From NCBI GenBank assembly GCA_022759035.1, contig JAEMQD010000008.1, forward strand, positions 1-64,000: a DNA stretch of 64,000 nucleotides. Reading direction: 5' to 3'. Made by a program: the position numbers and the translations under genes. Positions 34,093 to 44,619 of the stretch are shown here, piece by piece. A model generated the notes under the pieces. It searched no databases, was not told the origin of the DNA, and saw nothing but the letters and a program-made list of their open reading frames with translations. Numbering within the stretch: position 1 is the stretch's first letter; every line of letters starts with the position of its first letter. The DNA is from Thiotrichales bacterium. GTDB taxonomy: Bacteria > Pseudomonadota > Gammaproteobacteria > Thiomicrospirales > Thiomicrospiraceae.

Positions 34093-35397
34093 TTATTCAC
34101 TCAGGTTTTGCGTATCGTGCAATTCGCGCGCTGCGGCAATGAGTGCCAGTCGTGCAACCACCCCATAAGCATAAAAACGGTTAGGGGCTGCATCAGGATT
34201 CAATCGCGCATCTGGCTGAATACAAGCATCGGCAAAAGCTAAAGGCTCAAAGTGCATCCCCACCGCATTCAGATTATCGGTTGCCGTTTTGCCTGTATGG
34301 ACACGATAAAAACCGCCAATAACGGCATGATCAATCATATACACGACTGGTTCAGCAACAGCGTCGCTAACGGTTTCAAAGGTATAAACCCCTTCTTGAA
34401 TAATCACTTTTTCCGTGCTTAACCCTTCTTTGCCACTTGTCATTTTTTTACGGGCATTTTTGTTCAGTGCGGCGAGCGCTTGTGGGTCTTGAATGGACAT
34501 TACTCCCATGCCATAAGTACCCGCATCGGCCTTAACAATTAAATAGGGTTTGTGTTCAATACCATGGGCATCGTAAGCAGTTTGAATATCAACGAGCAGC
34601 TTTTCACATTCGTTAATTAATTTGTCGATACCAACACCTTCTTTGAAGTCGACACCAACGCTTGTGCTGAATAGGGGGTCGAAAAACCAGGGGTCACAGT
34701 CGATCATTTCGGCAAATTCTTGTGCAACATTGCGATAGTGTGTGAAGTGGGCGCTTTTAGTACGGCTATGCCAACCAAGGCTAGGTGGTGGTAGCAAGAC
34801 CTGTTCGATACCTTGTAAACAATCTGGTATGCCAGAAGCTAAGTCGTTATTGAGTAGCACAGCACAGGGAAAAAACTGATCAACACCAACGCGGTTGCCC
34901 GAGCGAACGATCGGTTCTAGTGTTAGGGGGCGTCCAGAAGGTAAATCGATGTTGGTTGCTGTTTGAATTTCTGGATTCAGACTGCCAATACGTACCGCAT
35001 AGCCAGCATCGGTAATGAGGCCAGCTAAGGTACACAGATTTTCAAGGTAGTAAAGATTGCGTGTATGGTTTTCTGGAATAATTAACACGCCATCGGTAAT
35101 GGGACAATGGCGTTCAATGCCATTTTGTACGGCTTTAATGGCTAAAGGGCGTAAATCTGGGTGCAAATTATTGAACCCTGCAGGAAATAAATTGGTATCG
35201 ACTGGCGCTAATTTAAAGCCAGCATTACGTAAGTCGACAGATGCATAAAATGGTGCGGGCGTGTTGCGGAATTGGCAACGGAACCAAGACTCGATAACTG
35301 CTTTATTCGCTAATAACTTTTTTTCGATGTTGAGTAATGGGCCTTTTAATGCAGTTTCAAGATGAGGAACAGCAGGTAGAAGCATAGAAATATCCAT
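34093..35397 (-). CDS. gshA: Glutamate-cysteine ligase, proteobacterial ATP-grasp-like type
   Basis: Protein of 434 residues matching the non-E. coli-type gshA family found in some beta- and gammaproteobacteria: GVGIDKLINECEKLLVDIQ, YLIVKADAGTYGMGVMSI and VYMIDHAVIGGFYRVH. It makes gamma-glutamylcysteine, the first step of glutathione synthesis. It is the first gene of the leftward gshA-nhaA-gshB-apbE set. The 271 bases upstream hold its promoter region and the end of a chemoreceptor gene, with no other gene seen. Confidence 0.93.
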   Translation of the reverse strand: MDISMLLPAVPHLETALKGPLLNIEKKLLANKAVIESWFRCQFRNTPAPFYASVDLRNAGFKLAPVDTNLFPAGFNNLHPDLRPLAIKAVQNGIERHCPITDGVLIIPENHTRNLYYLENLCTLAGLITDAGYAVRIGSLNPEIQTATNIDLPSGRPLTLEPIVRSGNRVGVDQFFPCAVLLNNDLASGIPDCLQGIEQVLLPPPSLGWHSRTKSAHFTHYRNVAQEFAEMIDCDPWFFDPLFSTSVGVDFKEGVGIDKLINECEKLLVDIQTAYDAHGIEHKPYLIVKADAGTYGMGVMSIQDPQALAALNKNARKKMTSGKEGLSTEKVIIQEGVYTFETVSDAVAEPVVYMIDHAVIGGFYRVHTGKTATDNLNAVGMHFEPLAFADACIQPDARLNPDAAPNRFYAYGVVARLALIAAARELHDTQNLSE

Positions 35398-35668
35398 AAA
35401 GCAGACGAAAATGAAGAGCGCTAGTCTAGCATAAGTATTCGTTTACTGTGTAAAGCGTCCATGAAAAATAACAGCGCTAAGAATGTCATCTCTTTGTCAT
35501 TAATCTTATATAAGATGCTCAGGTTGCATGCCTAACAAAAATACACGAATAGCACGTTGCATCTTTCAGCTTATTAGTTGCCAATATGAATCATTTTTAT
35601 TGACACCTGATATGTTAGTTGACCCACATGATATTGCGGTTGCGGTTGCCTGACACGCCGATTATCTG

Positions 35669-37750
35669 TTAAACAAGTTTAAAGCGGATAATGAGCTGCT
35701 TTAAGCTTTCTGCTGAATAAGATAATTGCTCTACCGATTTGCCCGCATTATGCGCGACAGCAGCACTTTGTTCTGCTAGAGTACGAATATGATCTACGCT
35801 CTCAGCGAGTTCTTTGCTGGCTACTGCCTGTTCTTCTGTGCTTGCAGCAATGTGTTGCACCATGTCGGACACATCGGCACTAGATTGCGTGATGTGTTGC
35901 ATATTGTCTCGGCTAACATGAATAACGGCAACGCTATGATCGACCTCTGCTACCGATTGTTGCATGTCTTCTGTTGCTGTTTCGATGATAGATTGAAACT
36001 CGCTAACCGTGTGATTAATAATATTTGTACTTTGTGCTGTTTTTTCTGCCAAGGTACGAACCTCATCGGCAACGACAGCAAAGCCTCGACCATGTTCCCC
36101 AGCGCGAGCAGCTTCAATAGCGGCATTTAATGCGAGCAGATTGGTTTGTTCGGCAATTTCGCTAATGGTGTTGGTGATGGCAGAAATTTTCCCAATTTCT
36201 AAATGTAGTTTGTTCATGTGTTGGCCAGTTAACTGCACGCGTTCAGCAACGTGATGTGTCGCTTCGATGCCTTTTTCTAACCCGTTAATGCCTTCTTTTG
36301 CTTGATGGTAAGCGTCGTGCGCGTCTTGTGCGACTTTGGTAACACTTTGTGCAATGTCATTAATTGATAGGCTAAATTGCTCACCAAGGTTCGCCATAAG
36401 GGTGACGCGCTGTTGTTGATCTTTGGCATTGTGATCAACTTGGTGCATTTCGTTGTTGATGTGTTGACTGTGCTCAGATACAGCAAATGCGTTCTGGCGT
36501 ATTTCGTCTAGCATGACACGCAAATGCGTTTGTAATCCAGCAATATGATTTAATAACAGTGCTGGCTCGTCACAGCCAGTTAAGGGAATTTTTTGTGATA
36601 AGTCGCCGTTACCCATAGCACTAAATTGTTTTAAGGCTTCATCTAATGGAGTCACAATACCATTAGCTAAATAGCGGCTAAAAATAATGGCAAATAGGAT
36701 GCCAGCTAATGTGAGCAAAATAGAAACAATAAATACGAGCTGATAGCGCTGTTGAGCATAATGCATGGCGTTTAAGCTGTCGGTATCAATTTGTGTGAGT
36801 ATAGGTGTAGCTAGCGTGTCTAGATTTTTGATCAACGGGTTAACCTGATGCAAGAACGTAGCGTTTGCTTCGGTAAACTGACCACTTTGTTGTAGCTTAA
36901 CCGTAGGTAGAACGCCTTGGGTAATGAGTTTATTTTCCAATTCACGCATTACATTAAGTTGTTCAGTATTGCTGCTGCTACTGTTGATGGCTTGTGCAAG
37001 TTCTGTTTGCGCACGTAGTATTTGCTGCTCAACTTGTTGATGATGAAAGCTTAATGGGTGATCATGCTCTTTGGCAAAGAGTTGGTTGGGATCGTGCTGC
37101 AAGGCTAACAGCAACTGCGCGCGGATTTCGGATAGTGCTGCTAGACTTTGTTTAAGGTGCGTTGCGGGAATAATATGTGTGTTGATCAATGATTCGTACT
37201 GAGCATTCGATGTTGCCTGTCCAATAATGCCAACACTTCCCACAAGTGCAGAGAGCATAGCAAGCACAAAAGCAAAGAGGGTTAGTCTTGGACGCAAGGT
37301 TAAGTGACGCAGTTGGAAACTGGTTCTGGGTTGGTGATAAGTGTGGTGTCGCATTGCTTGGTAGGTTTGCTCTGCTTCGTTAATTTGCTTTTGTGTCGGT
37401 GCGGAGCGGACAGAGGCATAGCCAATAATATTGCCTTGTTGCTTGATGGGTGAAACTTGAGATTCTACCCAGTAGTAATCGCCATTTTTAGCTAAATTTT
37501 TGATTACTCCTCGCCATGTTTGACCAGCGCTGATGGTTGCCCATAGCTCAGCAAAAACCTGTGCTGGCATGTCTGGGTGGCGAATAATACTTTGTGGTTT
37601 GCCAATAAGCTCTTCTCGGCTATAGCCAGAGGTAGTGATAAAGGTTTCATTAACATAGGTGATATTGCCATGCAAGTCGGTTTTAGAAATGATTGCTTCC
37701 GAATCGGGAAGGAGAATTGCTTTTTGTGTTGGTTTAATCGTATTTTTCAT
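35669..37750 (-). CDS. Aer-like PAS methyl-accepting chemotaxis protein
   Basis: Protein of 693 residues. An N-terminal PAS domain of Aer type ([13 protein letters not shown], then [17 protein letters not shown]) covers about residues 15-125. A four-helix-bundle sensor lies between membrane segments (about 155-178 and 340-360), then HAMP and a signalling domain with [20 protein letters not shown]. The C-terminus ends RFKLV, with no CheR-docking pentapeptide. It resembles the PAS part of the receptor at 49676. Redox or oxygen sensing through FAD is known for Aer; here it is inferred. Confidence 0.88.
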   Translation of the reverse strand: MKNTIKPTQKAILLPDSEAIISKTDLHGNITYVNETFITTSGYSREELIGKPQSIIRHPDMPAQVFAELWATISAGQTWRGVIKNLAKNGDYYWVESQVSPIKQQGNIIGYASVRSAPTQKQINEAEQTYQAMRHHTYHQPRTSFQLRHLTLRPRLTLFAFVLAMLSALVGSVGIIGQATSNAQYESLINTHIIPATHLKQSLAALSEIRAQLLLALQHDPNQLFAKEHDHPLSFHHQQVEQQILRAQTELAQAINSSSSNTEQLNVMRELENKLITQGVLPTVKLQQSGQFTEANATFLHQVNPLIKNLDTLATPILTQIDTDSLNAMHYAQQRYQLVFIVSILLTLAGILFAIIFSRYLANGIVTPLDEALKQFSAMGNGDLSQKIPLTGCDEPALLLNHIAGLQTHLRVMLDEIRQNAFAVSEHSQHINNEMHQVDHNAKDQQQRVTLMANLGEQFSLSINDIAQSVTKVAQDAHDAYHQAKEGINGLEKGIEATHHVAERVQLTGQHMNKLHLEIGKISAITNTISEIAEQTNLLALNAAIEAARAGEHGRGFAVVADEVRTLAEKTAQSTNIINHTVSEFQSIIETATEDMQQSVAEVDHSVAVIHVSRDNMQHITQSSADVSDMVQHIAASTEEQAVASKELAESVDHIRTLAEQSAAVAHNAGKSVEQLSYSAESLKQLIIRFKLV

Positions 37751-37913
37751 TGTTATCTCTTTAATTAAGCGTTACTTTTGCTAATGAATAAGAAAATATA
37801 AGCAATTACTGTGCCTGTGTTGTCGATTTGTTTGTTTTTTTATTGGCAATGTATTTGTATAGCCGTCGCGTATAATGACAAAAGTTATCGTATTTTGAAT
37901 AGGGTTTGTCTAA

Positions 37914-40019
37914 ATGAATTCGTCGTCATTGGTCATAAGCTATCCTAAGTTTGGTTTGCAGGCACGAGACGAATTAGCGTTTCGCCAGCAGTTGCGCGAT
38001 TATTTTGAGCAGACGTGGGCGCTATATGAATTACTGTTTGAAGTGATTAAAACAGAGGCGGCATATTATCAAAAGCCTTGCTCTCTTCGTCATCCGCTCA
38101 TTTTTTATTTTGGTCATACCGCCACTTTTTTTGTGAATAAGTTGGTGTTGGCCAACTTATTAGATCGGATTAATCCTGTTTTTGAATCGATGTTTGCCAT
38201 TGGCGTAGATGAAATGTCGTGGGACGATTTAAATGACGCACATTACGATTGGCCAAGCGTTGAGGCGGTACGTCACTACCGCCAGCAGGTTAAAAGTGCT
38301 ATCTTGGCCTTGATTGAGCGCATTCCTATTCGTTTTCCAATCAATTGGCAAAATCCAGTGTGGCCGATTTTAATGGGCATTGAACATGAGCGTATTCACT
38401 TAGAGACCTCTTCGGTGCTGATTAGGCAGTTGCCTATACACGCGGTAGGTTCACACCCCTGTTTTCCGCTCTGTCCCGATCAACAACGAATTGCACCAGA
38501 AAATAAATGGGTTACTGTGCCCACTGGTACTGTCAGCATTCGTCATCACGACCCGGCCAATTTGTACGGTTGGGATAATGAGTATGGCGAGCACCATGCA
38601 ACCATAGCCGCGTTTAAAGCAGCAGCCATGTTAGTGTCTAATGGGGAGTTTCTGGTTTTTGTCGAAGCAGGGGGATACCAACAGCCAACCTACTGGACAG
38701 AAGAGGGACGAGATTGGCTCGCGTTTAGTCAAGCCGAATATCCGTCTTTTTGGTTAAAACGCCATGATGGTTATTATTTGCGGACATTGACAGATGAAAT
38801 TATGATGCCTTGGTCTTGGCCAGTAGAGGTGAATTATTTAGAGGCAAAAGCATTTTGTAATTGGAAAGCAGCGCAAACTGGGGAGCCGATTCGTTTACCC
38901 AGTGAAGATGAGTATTTGCGTTTGCGCGCACAATGTAGTTTGCCAGACACCGACTCGGCTATTGGCATTGGTGCAAATTTGAATTTAGAGCAGTACGCAT
39001 CTTCTACGCCCGTCGATGCCAATTTGTTTGGTGAGGTTTACGATATCGTTGGCAATGTTTGGCAATGGACAGAAACACCCATTTATCCTTTTGATGGCTT
39101 TAAGGTGCATCCTTTATACGACGACTTCACGACACCAACTTTCGATAATAAACACAATATTTTTAAAGGTGGCTCGTGGATTTCGAGCGGTAATGAAGCA
39201 AATTTACATTCTCGTTATGCTTTTAGACGGCACTTTTTTCAGCACGCGGGCTTTCGTTATATTGCCAGTGATGCGCCAGTGATTACCGAATTTAGCACCA
39301 TAGAAACGGATGCAGATGTGGTGCAAGCCTGTGCTGCGCATTATGCGAGTAGCGCCTTACCTATTCCGAACTATCCGCAAGCCTTAGCAGAGGCGGTGTT
39401 GCATGTTGCACCGCAGCTTGGCAAGGCATTGCTAATCGGTTGTTCTGTTGGTCGTAGCGTGTTTGCCTTGGCGCCGCATGCCCAATCGCTTACAGGGATC
39501 GATTTTTCGGCACGTTTTATTCGTGTCGCCAATCAATTGCAAACAGCCGGCCGCATTCGTTACCAGCTTTCGGAAGAGGGTGATATTCCAGCATTTGTTG
39601 AAACAAGTTTGCAAGATGTTGGCTTAACCCTTGCCGACAATATTCAGTTTCTACAGCAAGACCCGAATAATTTAAAAGCGATTTTTACTGGTTATGATAC
39701 GTTGATATTGAATGAAGTTCTAGCTGGTTTGGCACAACCACGGGCATTCTTAGCCAAAATTCATGAACGTTTAGCGCCTGGTGGTTTATTGGTGATTAGT
39801 AGCCATTATGATTCAAGTCGCGTAGCGCCATCGGAACGTTTGGGCGGCTTTAAGCAAGATGGTGAGAATGTGAGTAGCTTCGATACCCTTAGCCGTTTAT
39901 TGTCAACGCATTTTGAGGCGGTTTCAGTACCAATAGACTTGCCGAGTTTGTTGCGAGACGACGCACGCCATTATCAGCTTAACCTTTGTCAGGTGAGTTT
40001 TTGGCGTTATTGTCGATGA
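37914..40019 (+). CDS. ovoA: OvoA 5-histidylcysteine sulfoxide synthase/methyltransferase
   Basis: Protein of 701 residues with the three OvoA parts: an N-terminal DinB-like domain with H68 and the iron motif HERIHLE (H158, H162, E164), a formylglycine-enzyme-like sulfatase domain (G-N-V-W-Q-W-T-E-T and F-K-G-G-S-W-I-S-S), and a C-terminal SAM methyltransferase (A-L-L-I-G-C-S-V-G-R-S). The first two couple cysteine and histidine with oxygen, and the third methylates the thiol-imidazole to give ovothiol. The length separates it from EgtB. It overlaps ovoB by four bases (ATGA). A TATAAT at 37871-37876 could be its -10 element. Confidence 0.93.
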   Translation: MNSSSLVISYPKFGLQARDELAFRQQLRDYFEQTWALYELLFEVIKTEAAYYQKPCSLRHPLIFYFGHTATFFVNKLVLANLLDRINPVFESMFAIGVDEMSWDDLNDAHYDWPSVEAVRHYRQQVKSAILALIERIPIRFPINWQNPVWPILMGIEHERIHLETSSVLIRQLPIHAVGSHPCFPLCPDQQRIAPENKWVTVPTGTVSIRHHDPANLYGWDNEYGEHHATIAAFKAAAMLVSNGEFLVFVEAGGYQQPTYWTEEGRDWLAFSQAEYPSFWLKRHDGYYLRTLTDEIMMPWSWPVEVNYLEAKAFCNWKAAQTGEPIRLPSEDEYLRLRAQCSLPDTDSAIGIGANLNLEQYASSTPVDANLFGEVYDIVGNVWQWTETPIYPFDGFKVHPLYDDFTTPTFDNKHNIFKGGSWISSGNEANLHSRYAFRRHFFQHAGFRYIASDAPVITEFSTIETDADVVQACAAHYASSALPIPNYPQALAEAVLHVAPQLGKALLIGCSVGRSVFALAPHAQSLTGIDFSARFIRVANQLQTAGRIRYQLSEEGDIPAFVETSLQDVGLTLADNIQFLQQDPNNLKAIFTGYDTLILNEVLAGLAQPRAFLAKIHERLAPGGLLVISSHYDSSRVAPSERLGGFKQDGENVSSFDTLSRLLSTHFEAVSVPIDLPSLLRDDARHYQLNLCQVSFWRYCR

Positions 40020-41236
40020 AGCCATCGTTTGATCGCCAAATAGATAGGCAGGGGACTTGGGCAGAAAAGTATGATGCGCGCGAGACGCTGTTTGGTCGTG
40101 CCGATGTGATTCCTATGTGGGTAGCCGATATGGATTTGGCGACACCCGATTTTGTGTTGGCAGCCATTCAATCGCGTTTAAATCACCCTATTCTGGGCTA
40201 TACGCAAGTTCCCTTATCGGTAGCGCAAAGTGTAAGTGACTGGCAGCAGCGTCAACATCAATGGGCACCCGCGGCTGAATCCGTCGTGTGGTTATCAGGT
40301 GTCGTTAGTGGTATTTATCTTTCGATACAAGCGGTGACACAGCCAGGTGATGCAGTGATGGTGTTTACCCCTGTTTATCCGCCTTTTATGCGTTCGGTGA
40401 CGCATTTGGAGCGGCGATTAGTGGAAGTGCCTTTATCGGTATCACAAGAGCAAACACCGCGTTATGAATTAGACTGGCAAGCCATTGAAACAGCGATGCG
40501 CACACAGCAGATTAAATTGTTGTTACTGTCTAATCCGCATAACCCATCAGGGCGTGTTTGGTCGCGTGTGTCTTTATTACGATTGGCCGAATTGTGTCTG
40601 CGCTATCAGATCACCGTGGTTGCTGACGAGGTGTGGAGTGATTTGCTGCTCGATACACAAAGTAAGCACCATCCCTTTGCGTCTTTGTCGCCAGAAATTT
40701 CGGCGCAAACGATTACGCTAAATGCGCCGAGTAAAACCTTTAATTTGGCAGCAATGCAAACTGCTTACGCCATTATTGAAAATGAGCAATTGCGCCGACA
40801 GTTTTTGCACATACAGCAGCGAACGCGGGCGGGAGAGGCTGGACTATTGGGTTTGCATGCGCTTCAAGCGGCTTATAGCGATGCTGGTGCTGCGTGGTTG
40901 GCGAGTTTGCTGGTGTATTTGCGTGATAATGTCGCACGCGCTACCAAGGCACTAGCATCGTGTCTGCCTGAGTTGGTCATCATGCGCCCACAAGCCAGCT
41001 ATTTGTTATGGCTAGATGCCTCTGCTTATTTTTCCGAGCAACAGCATCAGGTCGACTGGTGGATAAATCAGGCGGGTCTGGGATTAAGCAATGGAACGCA
41101 TTTTGGTGCGATTGCTCAAGGTTTTATGCGCATGAATGTGGGTTGTTGTCAGCAACAGCTTCAACAAGCACTGTTACAGGTGCAGCAAGTGAGTAGTCAA
41201 TTGACCAAACAAGAGAATAGCCATGTATTCGATTAG
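40016..41236 (+). CDS. ovoB: OvoB PLP-dependent sulfoxide lyase (PatB-like)
   Basis: Starting at the ATG that overlaps the ovoA stop, the product has 406 residues. It is a fold-type I PLP enzyme of the MalY/PatB group: PMWVADMDLATPDF, L-S-N-P-H-N-P-S-G-R-V-W, VVADEVWSDLLL and the PLP lysine in NAPSKTFNLA. Alone it would be called a cystathionine beta-lyase-like protein. Coupling with ovoA identifies it as the C-S lyase that cleaves the 5-histidylcysteine sulfoxide in ovothiol synthesis. Confidence 0.88.
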   Translation: MKPSFDRQIDRQGTWAEKYDARETLFGRADVIPMWVADMDLATPDFVLAAIQSRLNHPILGYTQVPLSVAQSVSDWQQRQHQWAPAAESVVWLSGVVSGIYLSIQAVTQPGDAVMVFTPVYPPFMRSVTHLERRLVEVPLSVSQEQTPRYELDWQAIETAMRTQQIKLLLLSNPHNPSGRVWSRVSLLRLAELCLRYQITVVADEVWSDLLLDTQSKHHPFASLSPEISAQTITLNAPSKTFNLAAMQTAYAIIENEQLRRQFLHIQQRTRAGEAGLLGLHALQAAYSDAGAAWLASLLVYLRDNVARATKALASCLPELVIMRPQASYLLWLDASAYFSEQQHQVDWWINQAGLGLSNGTHFGAIAQGFMRMNVGCCQQQLQQALLQVQQVSSQLTKQENSHVFD

Positions 41237-41793
41237 TCGTGTTGAACGAGAAACCGGCATTTCTAAAGATGTCTTACGCATGTGGGAAAGACGATACCAA
41301 TTTCCTAAACCGAGTCGTGTTGCTACGGGTGAGCGTACTTATGTTGAGTGAGCTATTGCAGAATAAACTGCGAATTAGTTTAGATAGATTGCCGCAACCG
41401 TCATCAGATAAACCGAAGTTGCTGCTGACGACCCTACCAGGGGAGCAGCATGGTTTGGTGCTATTGATGCTCGAAAATATTGCACGTTTACTGAGTTTCC
41501 CTGCCATTAATTTAGGTGTGCAAACCCCTGTATCAACGATAATGCAAGCTGTCGAGGCGCATCAAGTCGATATACTTTGTTTGTCTGTTGCTGAGTCTAC
41601 GAATGTGTCAATATTAGACGAGCAACTGCAACGTCTTATGCAACAACTGCCGCCACAGGTAAGGTTATACGTTGGAGGCGAGGGTATAAAGCGGTTATCT
41701 TTACCGTCGATAAACGAGCGTTTGCGCTTATTGCAGAGTTTGACGGAATTTATGCACAGTTTAGAAAACGATACTGGCTTAGTGACGGCTTAA
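41223..41793 (+). pseudogene. Broken MerR-type regulator with B12-binding-like C-terminus
   Basis: The ATG at 41223, within the end of ovoB, opens a MerR helix-turn-helix (MYSISRVERETGISKDVLRM, then WERRYQFPKPSRVATGERTY) that stops at 41349-41351. In the +1 frame the sequence goes on with S-E-L-L-Q-N-K-L, then LLLTTLPGEQHGLVLLMLEN and INLGVQTPVSTIMQAV, the cobalamin-binding-like domain of MerR/CarH-type regulators, to 41793. Intact relatives have about 150 more residues between the two parts. An internal deletion and frame change have separated the DNA-binding and sensor parts. Confidence 0.82.
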
Positions 41794-41801
41794 AGCCTAA
41801 G

Positions 41802-42536
41802 CTAAGCATCACCAAATAAACTTTGTAATGCGGCAATAACGGCAGGTCCAGCGGTCTCGGTGCGTAAAATGCGTTTACCAAGTTGAACGGCGATCATGCC
41901 TATCGCTGTTGCCTGCGTTACTTCTGCTTCGGATAATCCGCCTTCTGGACCGATTAATAAAGACTGCGGTTGTGCAAATAAATCCGCCTCAAGTGTGTTC
42001 AAACGTTGCGTAACATAAGGATGCAATACAAGCCCGCTGGGGCGCGTAGCTAACCAATCATTTAGTGACATGGGTGCGTGAAGGGTAGGGACACAGCTGC
42101 GTCCTGATTGCTCACAAGCACTAATAATGACCTGCTGCCAGTGTGCCATACGTTTAGCTACTTTTTCTTGGTCTTCCAGTTTTACTTCACAATACTGCGT
42201 AAATAAAGGCTGAATAGCGGTTATGCCCAATTCGGTCGCTTTTTGCAGACTGGTATCCATGCGTTCGCCGCGCGAGATGCCTTGCGCCAAGGTCAAGTGT
42301 AGCGGTGACTCCATGCTGGTGTCTGCTACAACAGATTCGATGCAGACTGATGCGTCCTTTTTGCCCAATTGTAAGCGTGCTTGGGCTAGGGTTCCTGCGC
42401 CATTAAATAGCGAAATCGAGAAACCATCACGTGCACGCAACACATTGACTAAATAATGTCTGGCTTCATCTGGCAGGGCAAGTGACGTGCCTGCGTTCGG
42501 ATAATTGCCTGATAGGTAAAGACGAATTGTGCGCAT
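41802..42536 (-). CDS. rsmE: 16S rRNA m3U1498 methyltransferase RsmE
   Basis: Protein of 244 residues, SPOUT class: an N-terminal PUA-like domain, L-A-Q-G-I-S-R-G-E-R-M-D and KATELGITAIQPLFTQYCEV, the C-terminal knot LLIGPEGGLSEAEV and LGKRILRTETAGPAVIAAL. It methylates U1498 of 16S rRNA using SAM. It lies eight bases after metF on the same strand, so it shares the metK-metF transcript. Confidence 0.94.
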   Translation of the reverse strand: MRTIRLYLSGNYPNAGTSLALPDEARHYLVNVLRARDGFSISLFNGAGTLAQARLQLGKKDASVCIESVVADTSMESPLHLTLAQGISRGERMDTSLQKATELGITAIQPLFTQYCEVKLEDQEKVAKRMAHWQQVIISACEQSGRSCVPTLHAPMSLNDWLATRPSGLVLHPYVTQRLNTLEADLFAQPQSLLIGPEGGLSEAEVTQATAIGMIAVQLGKRILRTETAGPAVIAALQSLFGDA

Positions 42537-42544
42537 GGCGTGAA

Positions 42545-43375
42545 TTAAGGTGCTAAATTACGCGCACGCGCCATTAGTGTCCGTGTTGGTTCTAATGCAT
42601 TCATTGCGTAAAAATGTAGTCCTGGAGCGCCGCCTTTAATGACGCGTTCGCACAGGTCGCCAATGACTTCTAAACCGAGTTCGGCAATCCCAGTCTTATC
42701 GTCACCAAATGCTTCTAAGCGCTTGCGCAACCAACGTGGAATTTCTGATCCACAGGCATCAGAAAAGCGTGCAAGCTGTTCATAGTTAGTAATCGGCATA
42801 ATGCCAGGAATAATCGGTCCGTTGATTTGCTGTGCGCGTGCCGCATTCACAAAACGGCAGTAAGCATCGGGATTGAAGAAATACTGCGTAATCGCGGCAT
42901 TAGCACCCGCTGCCATTTTTTCACCAAAGTGCTGCATATCGGTTTGCCAGCTTTTGGCTTGCGGGTGTACTTCAGGATAGGCAGCAACTTCAATATGAAA
43001 ATGATCTCCCGTTGTTTCACGAATAAAAGCAACAAGGTCTGACGCATAATTAAAATCACCTAAATCACGCATGCCAGAAGGGATATCACCACGTAAAGCA
43101 ACAATACGGTGCACACCTAAGTCCATATAGGTTTTAAGTAGTTCAGTAATTTTGTTACGCTCGGAGTCCACGCAGGTGAGATGCGGAGCCACATCCCAAT
43201 CGCGCGCGCGTAGTGCTTTTACCGTTGCTAAAGTACGCTCTTGTGTACTGCCACCAGCACCATAGGTGACCGATAAATAGTCTAGGTTAAAAGGGCGAAA
43301 ACCTTCTGCAACCTCAACTAACTTATCTAGTCCTTCTTGGGTGCGGGGTGGAAAAAATTCTGCAGAGAGTTTCAT
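42545..43375 (-). CDS. metF: 5,10-methylenetetrahydrofolate reductase
   Basis: Protein of 276 residues, complete for the bacterial type. It shows [29 protein letters not shown] and [11 protein letters not shown], the FAD-barrel elements of MetF, with [15 protein letters not shown] near the folate site. It makes 5-methyl-THF for methionine synthesis. The start overlaps the stop of metK by four bases, so methyl supply and SAM synthesis are coupled. Confidence 0.95.
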   Translation of the reverse strand: MKLSAEFFPPRTQEGLDKLVEVAEGFRPFNLDYLSVTYGAGGSTQERTLATVKALRARDWDVAPHLTCVDSERNKITELLKTYMDLGVHRIVALRGDIPSGMRDLGDFNYASDLVAFIRETTGDHFHIEVAAYPEVHPQAKSWQTDMQHFGEKMAAGANAAITQYFFNPDAYCRFVNAARAQQINGPIIPGIMPITNYEQLARFSDACGSEIPRWLRKRLEAFGDDKTGIAELGLEVIGDLCERVIKGGAPGLHFYAMNALEPTRTLMARARNLAP

Positions 43376-44538
43376 GCTAGTCCAGCCTCAGCACGGAGTA
43401 ATGCTGCTTTGTCTGTACGCTCCCAAGTAAAGTCAGCTAATTCGCGACCAAAGTGACCATAACTTGCTGTTTGGCGGTAAATAGGGCGTAACAGGTCTAG
43501 CATTTCAATAATGCCGCGAGGGCGCAAATCGAAGTGTTCTGCGACAAGCTTTTCAATCAATGCTGGTGCGACCTTGGCTGTGCCAAAAGTTTCGATGCTA
43601 ATCGAGGTTGGCTTGGCCACGCCAATGGCATAAGAAACCTGAATTTCACATTTGTCTGCTAAGCCAGCGGCAACAATGTTTTTGGCAACATAGCGACCAG
43701 CATAGGCGGCTGAACGGTCGACTTTAGAAGGGTCTTTACCAGAAAAAGCGCCACCACCGTGACGTGCCATACCACCATAACTATCGACGATAATTTTACG
43801 CCCTGTTAGGCCAGCGTCACCAACTGGACCACCAATAACGAAGCGTCCTGTCGGGTTGATGTGAAATAACGTCTCTTTGTGTAACCAGTTTGCAGGGATA
43901 ACGGGCTTAATAATTTCTTCCATGACTGCTTCGCGTAAGTCTTTGGTCGAAATATCTGGGTCGTGTTGTGTCGATAACACCACGGCATCAACCCCAACAG
44001 GAATACCATTTTCATAGCGTAATGTGACTTGGCTTTTCGCATCTGGGCGTAACCAAGGTAGGACTTTTTGTTTGCGCATTGCCGCTTGTCGCTCTACTAA
44101 ACGGTGCGCATAATAAATTGGCGCAGGCATGAGTGTTTCAGTTTCGTTACTGGCGTAACCGAACATCAGCCCTTGGTCACCTGCCCCCATTTCTTTAGCG
44201 GCTTCTGGATCTTCGTCAACCCCTACGGCAATATCTGCAGATTGCTTACCAATGGCCGATAGTACTGCGCAGTCATCACCATTAAAGCCTAATTCGCCAC
44301 GATCATAGCCAATATCCTTAACAACCTTCCGCACTAGGTCTTCAATATCTACCCATGCCGAAGTCGTAATTTCTCCACCGACGAGTACCATACCTGTTTT
44401 AACAAAAGTCTCACAAGCGACACGTGCTTTAGGGTCTTGTGCCAAAATAGCATCCAGAATAGCATCTGAAATTTGGTCAGCAATTTTATCTGGATGACCT
44501 TCTGATACCGATTCTGATGTAAAAATATGGTTGCTCAT
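43372..44538 (-). CDS. metK: S-adenosylmethionine synthetase
   Basis: The start chosen is [21 protein letters not shown] (388 residues); GGAG lies 11 bases upstream and a longer frame to 44577 is unlikely. It contains [12 protein letters not shown] and [19 protein letters not shown], the two MetK signatures. It makes SAM from methionine and ATP. I saw no SAM riboswitch in the short upstream gap. SAM supply also serves OvoA, RsmE and RlmM. Confidence 0.97.
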   Translation of the reverse strand: MSNHIFTSESVSEGHPDKIADQISDAILDAILAQDPKARVACETFVKTGMVLVGGEITTSAWVDIEDLVRKVVKDIGYDRGELGFNGDDCAVLSAIGKQSADIAVGVDEDPEAAKEMGAGDQGLMFGYASNETETLMPAPIYYAHRLVERQAAMRKQKVLPWLRPDAKSQVTLRYENGIPVGVDAVVLSTQHDPDISTKDLREAVMEEIIKPVIPANWLHKETLFHINPTGRFVIGGPVGDAGLTGRKIIVDSYGGMARHGGGAFSGKDPSKVDRSAAYAGRYVAKNIVAAGLADKCEIQVSYAIGVAKPTSISIETFGTAKVAPALIEKLVAEHFDLRPRGIIEMLDLLRPIYRQTASYGHFGRELADFTWERTDKAALLRAEAGLA

Positions 44539-44619
44539 ATGTAAGTTAACTCCATTTCGTTGCACAATAGGGTGCAATCTTAAAAGATAAAGATGATCTC
44601 TAAATGAAATTTGCTGTGA

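Noticed and set aside
44539-44619. Possible SAM-responsive leader before metK
   Set aside because: The gap is about 80 bases and shows neither a SAM riboswitch core nor a terminator.
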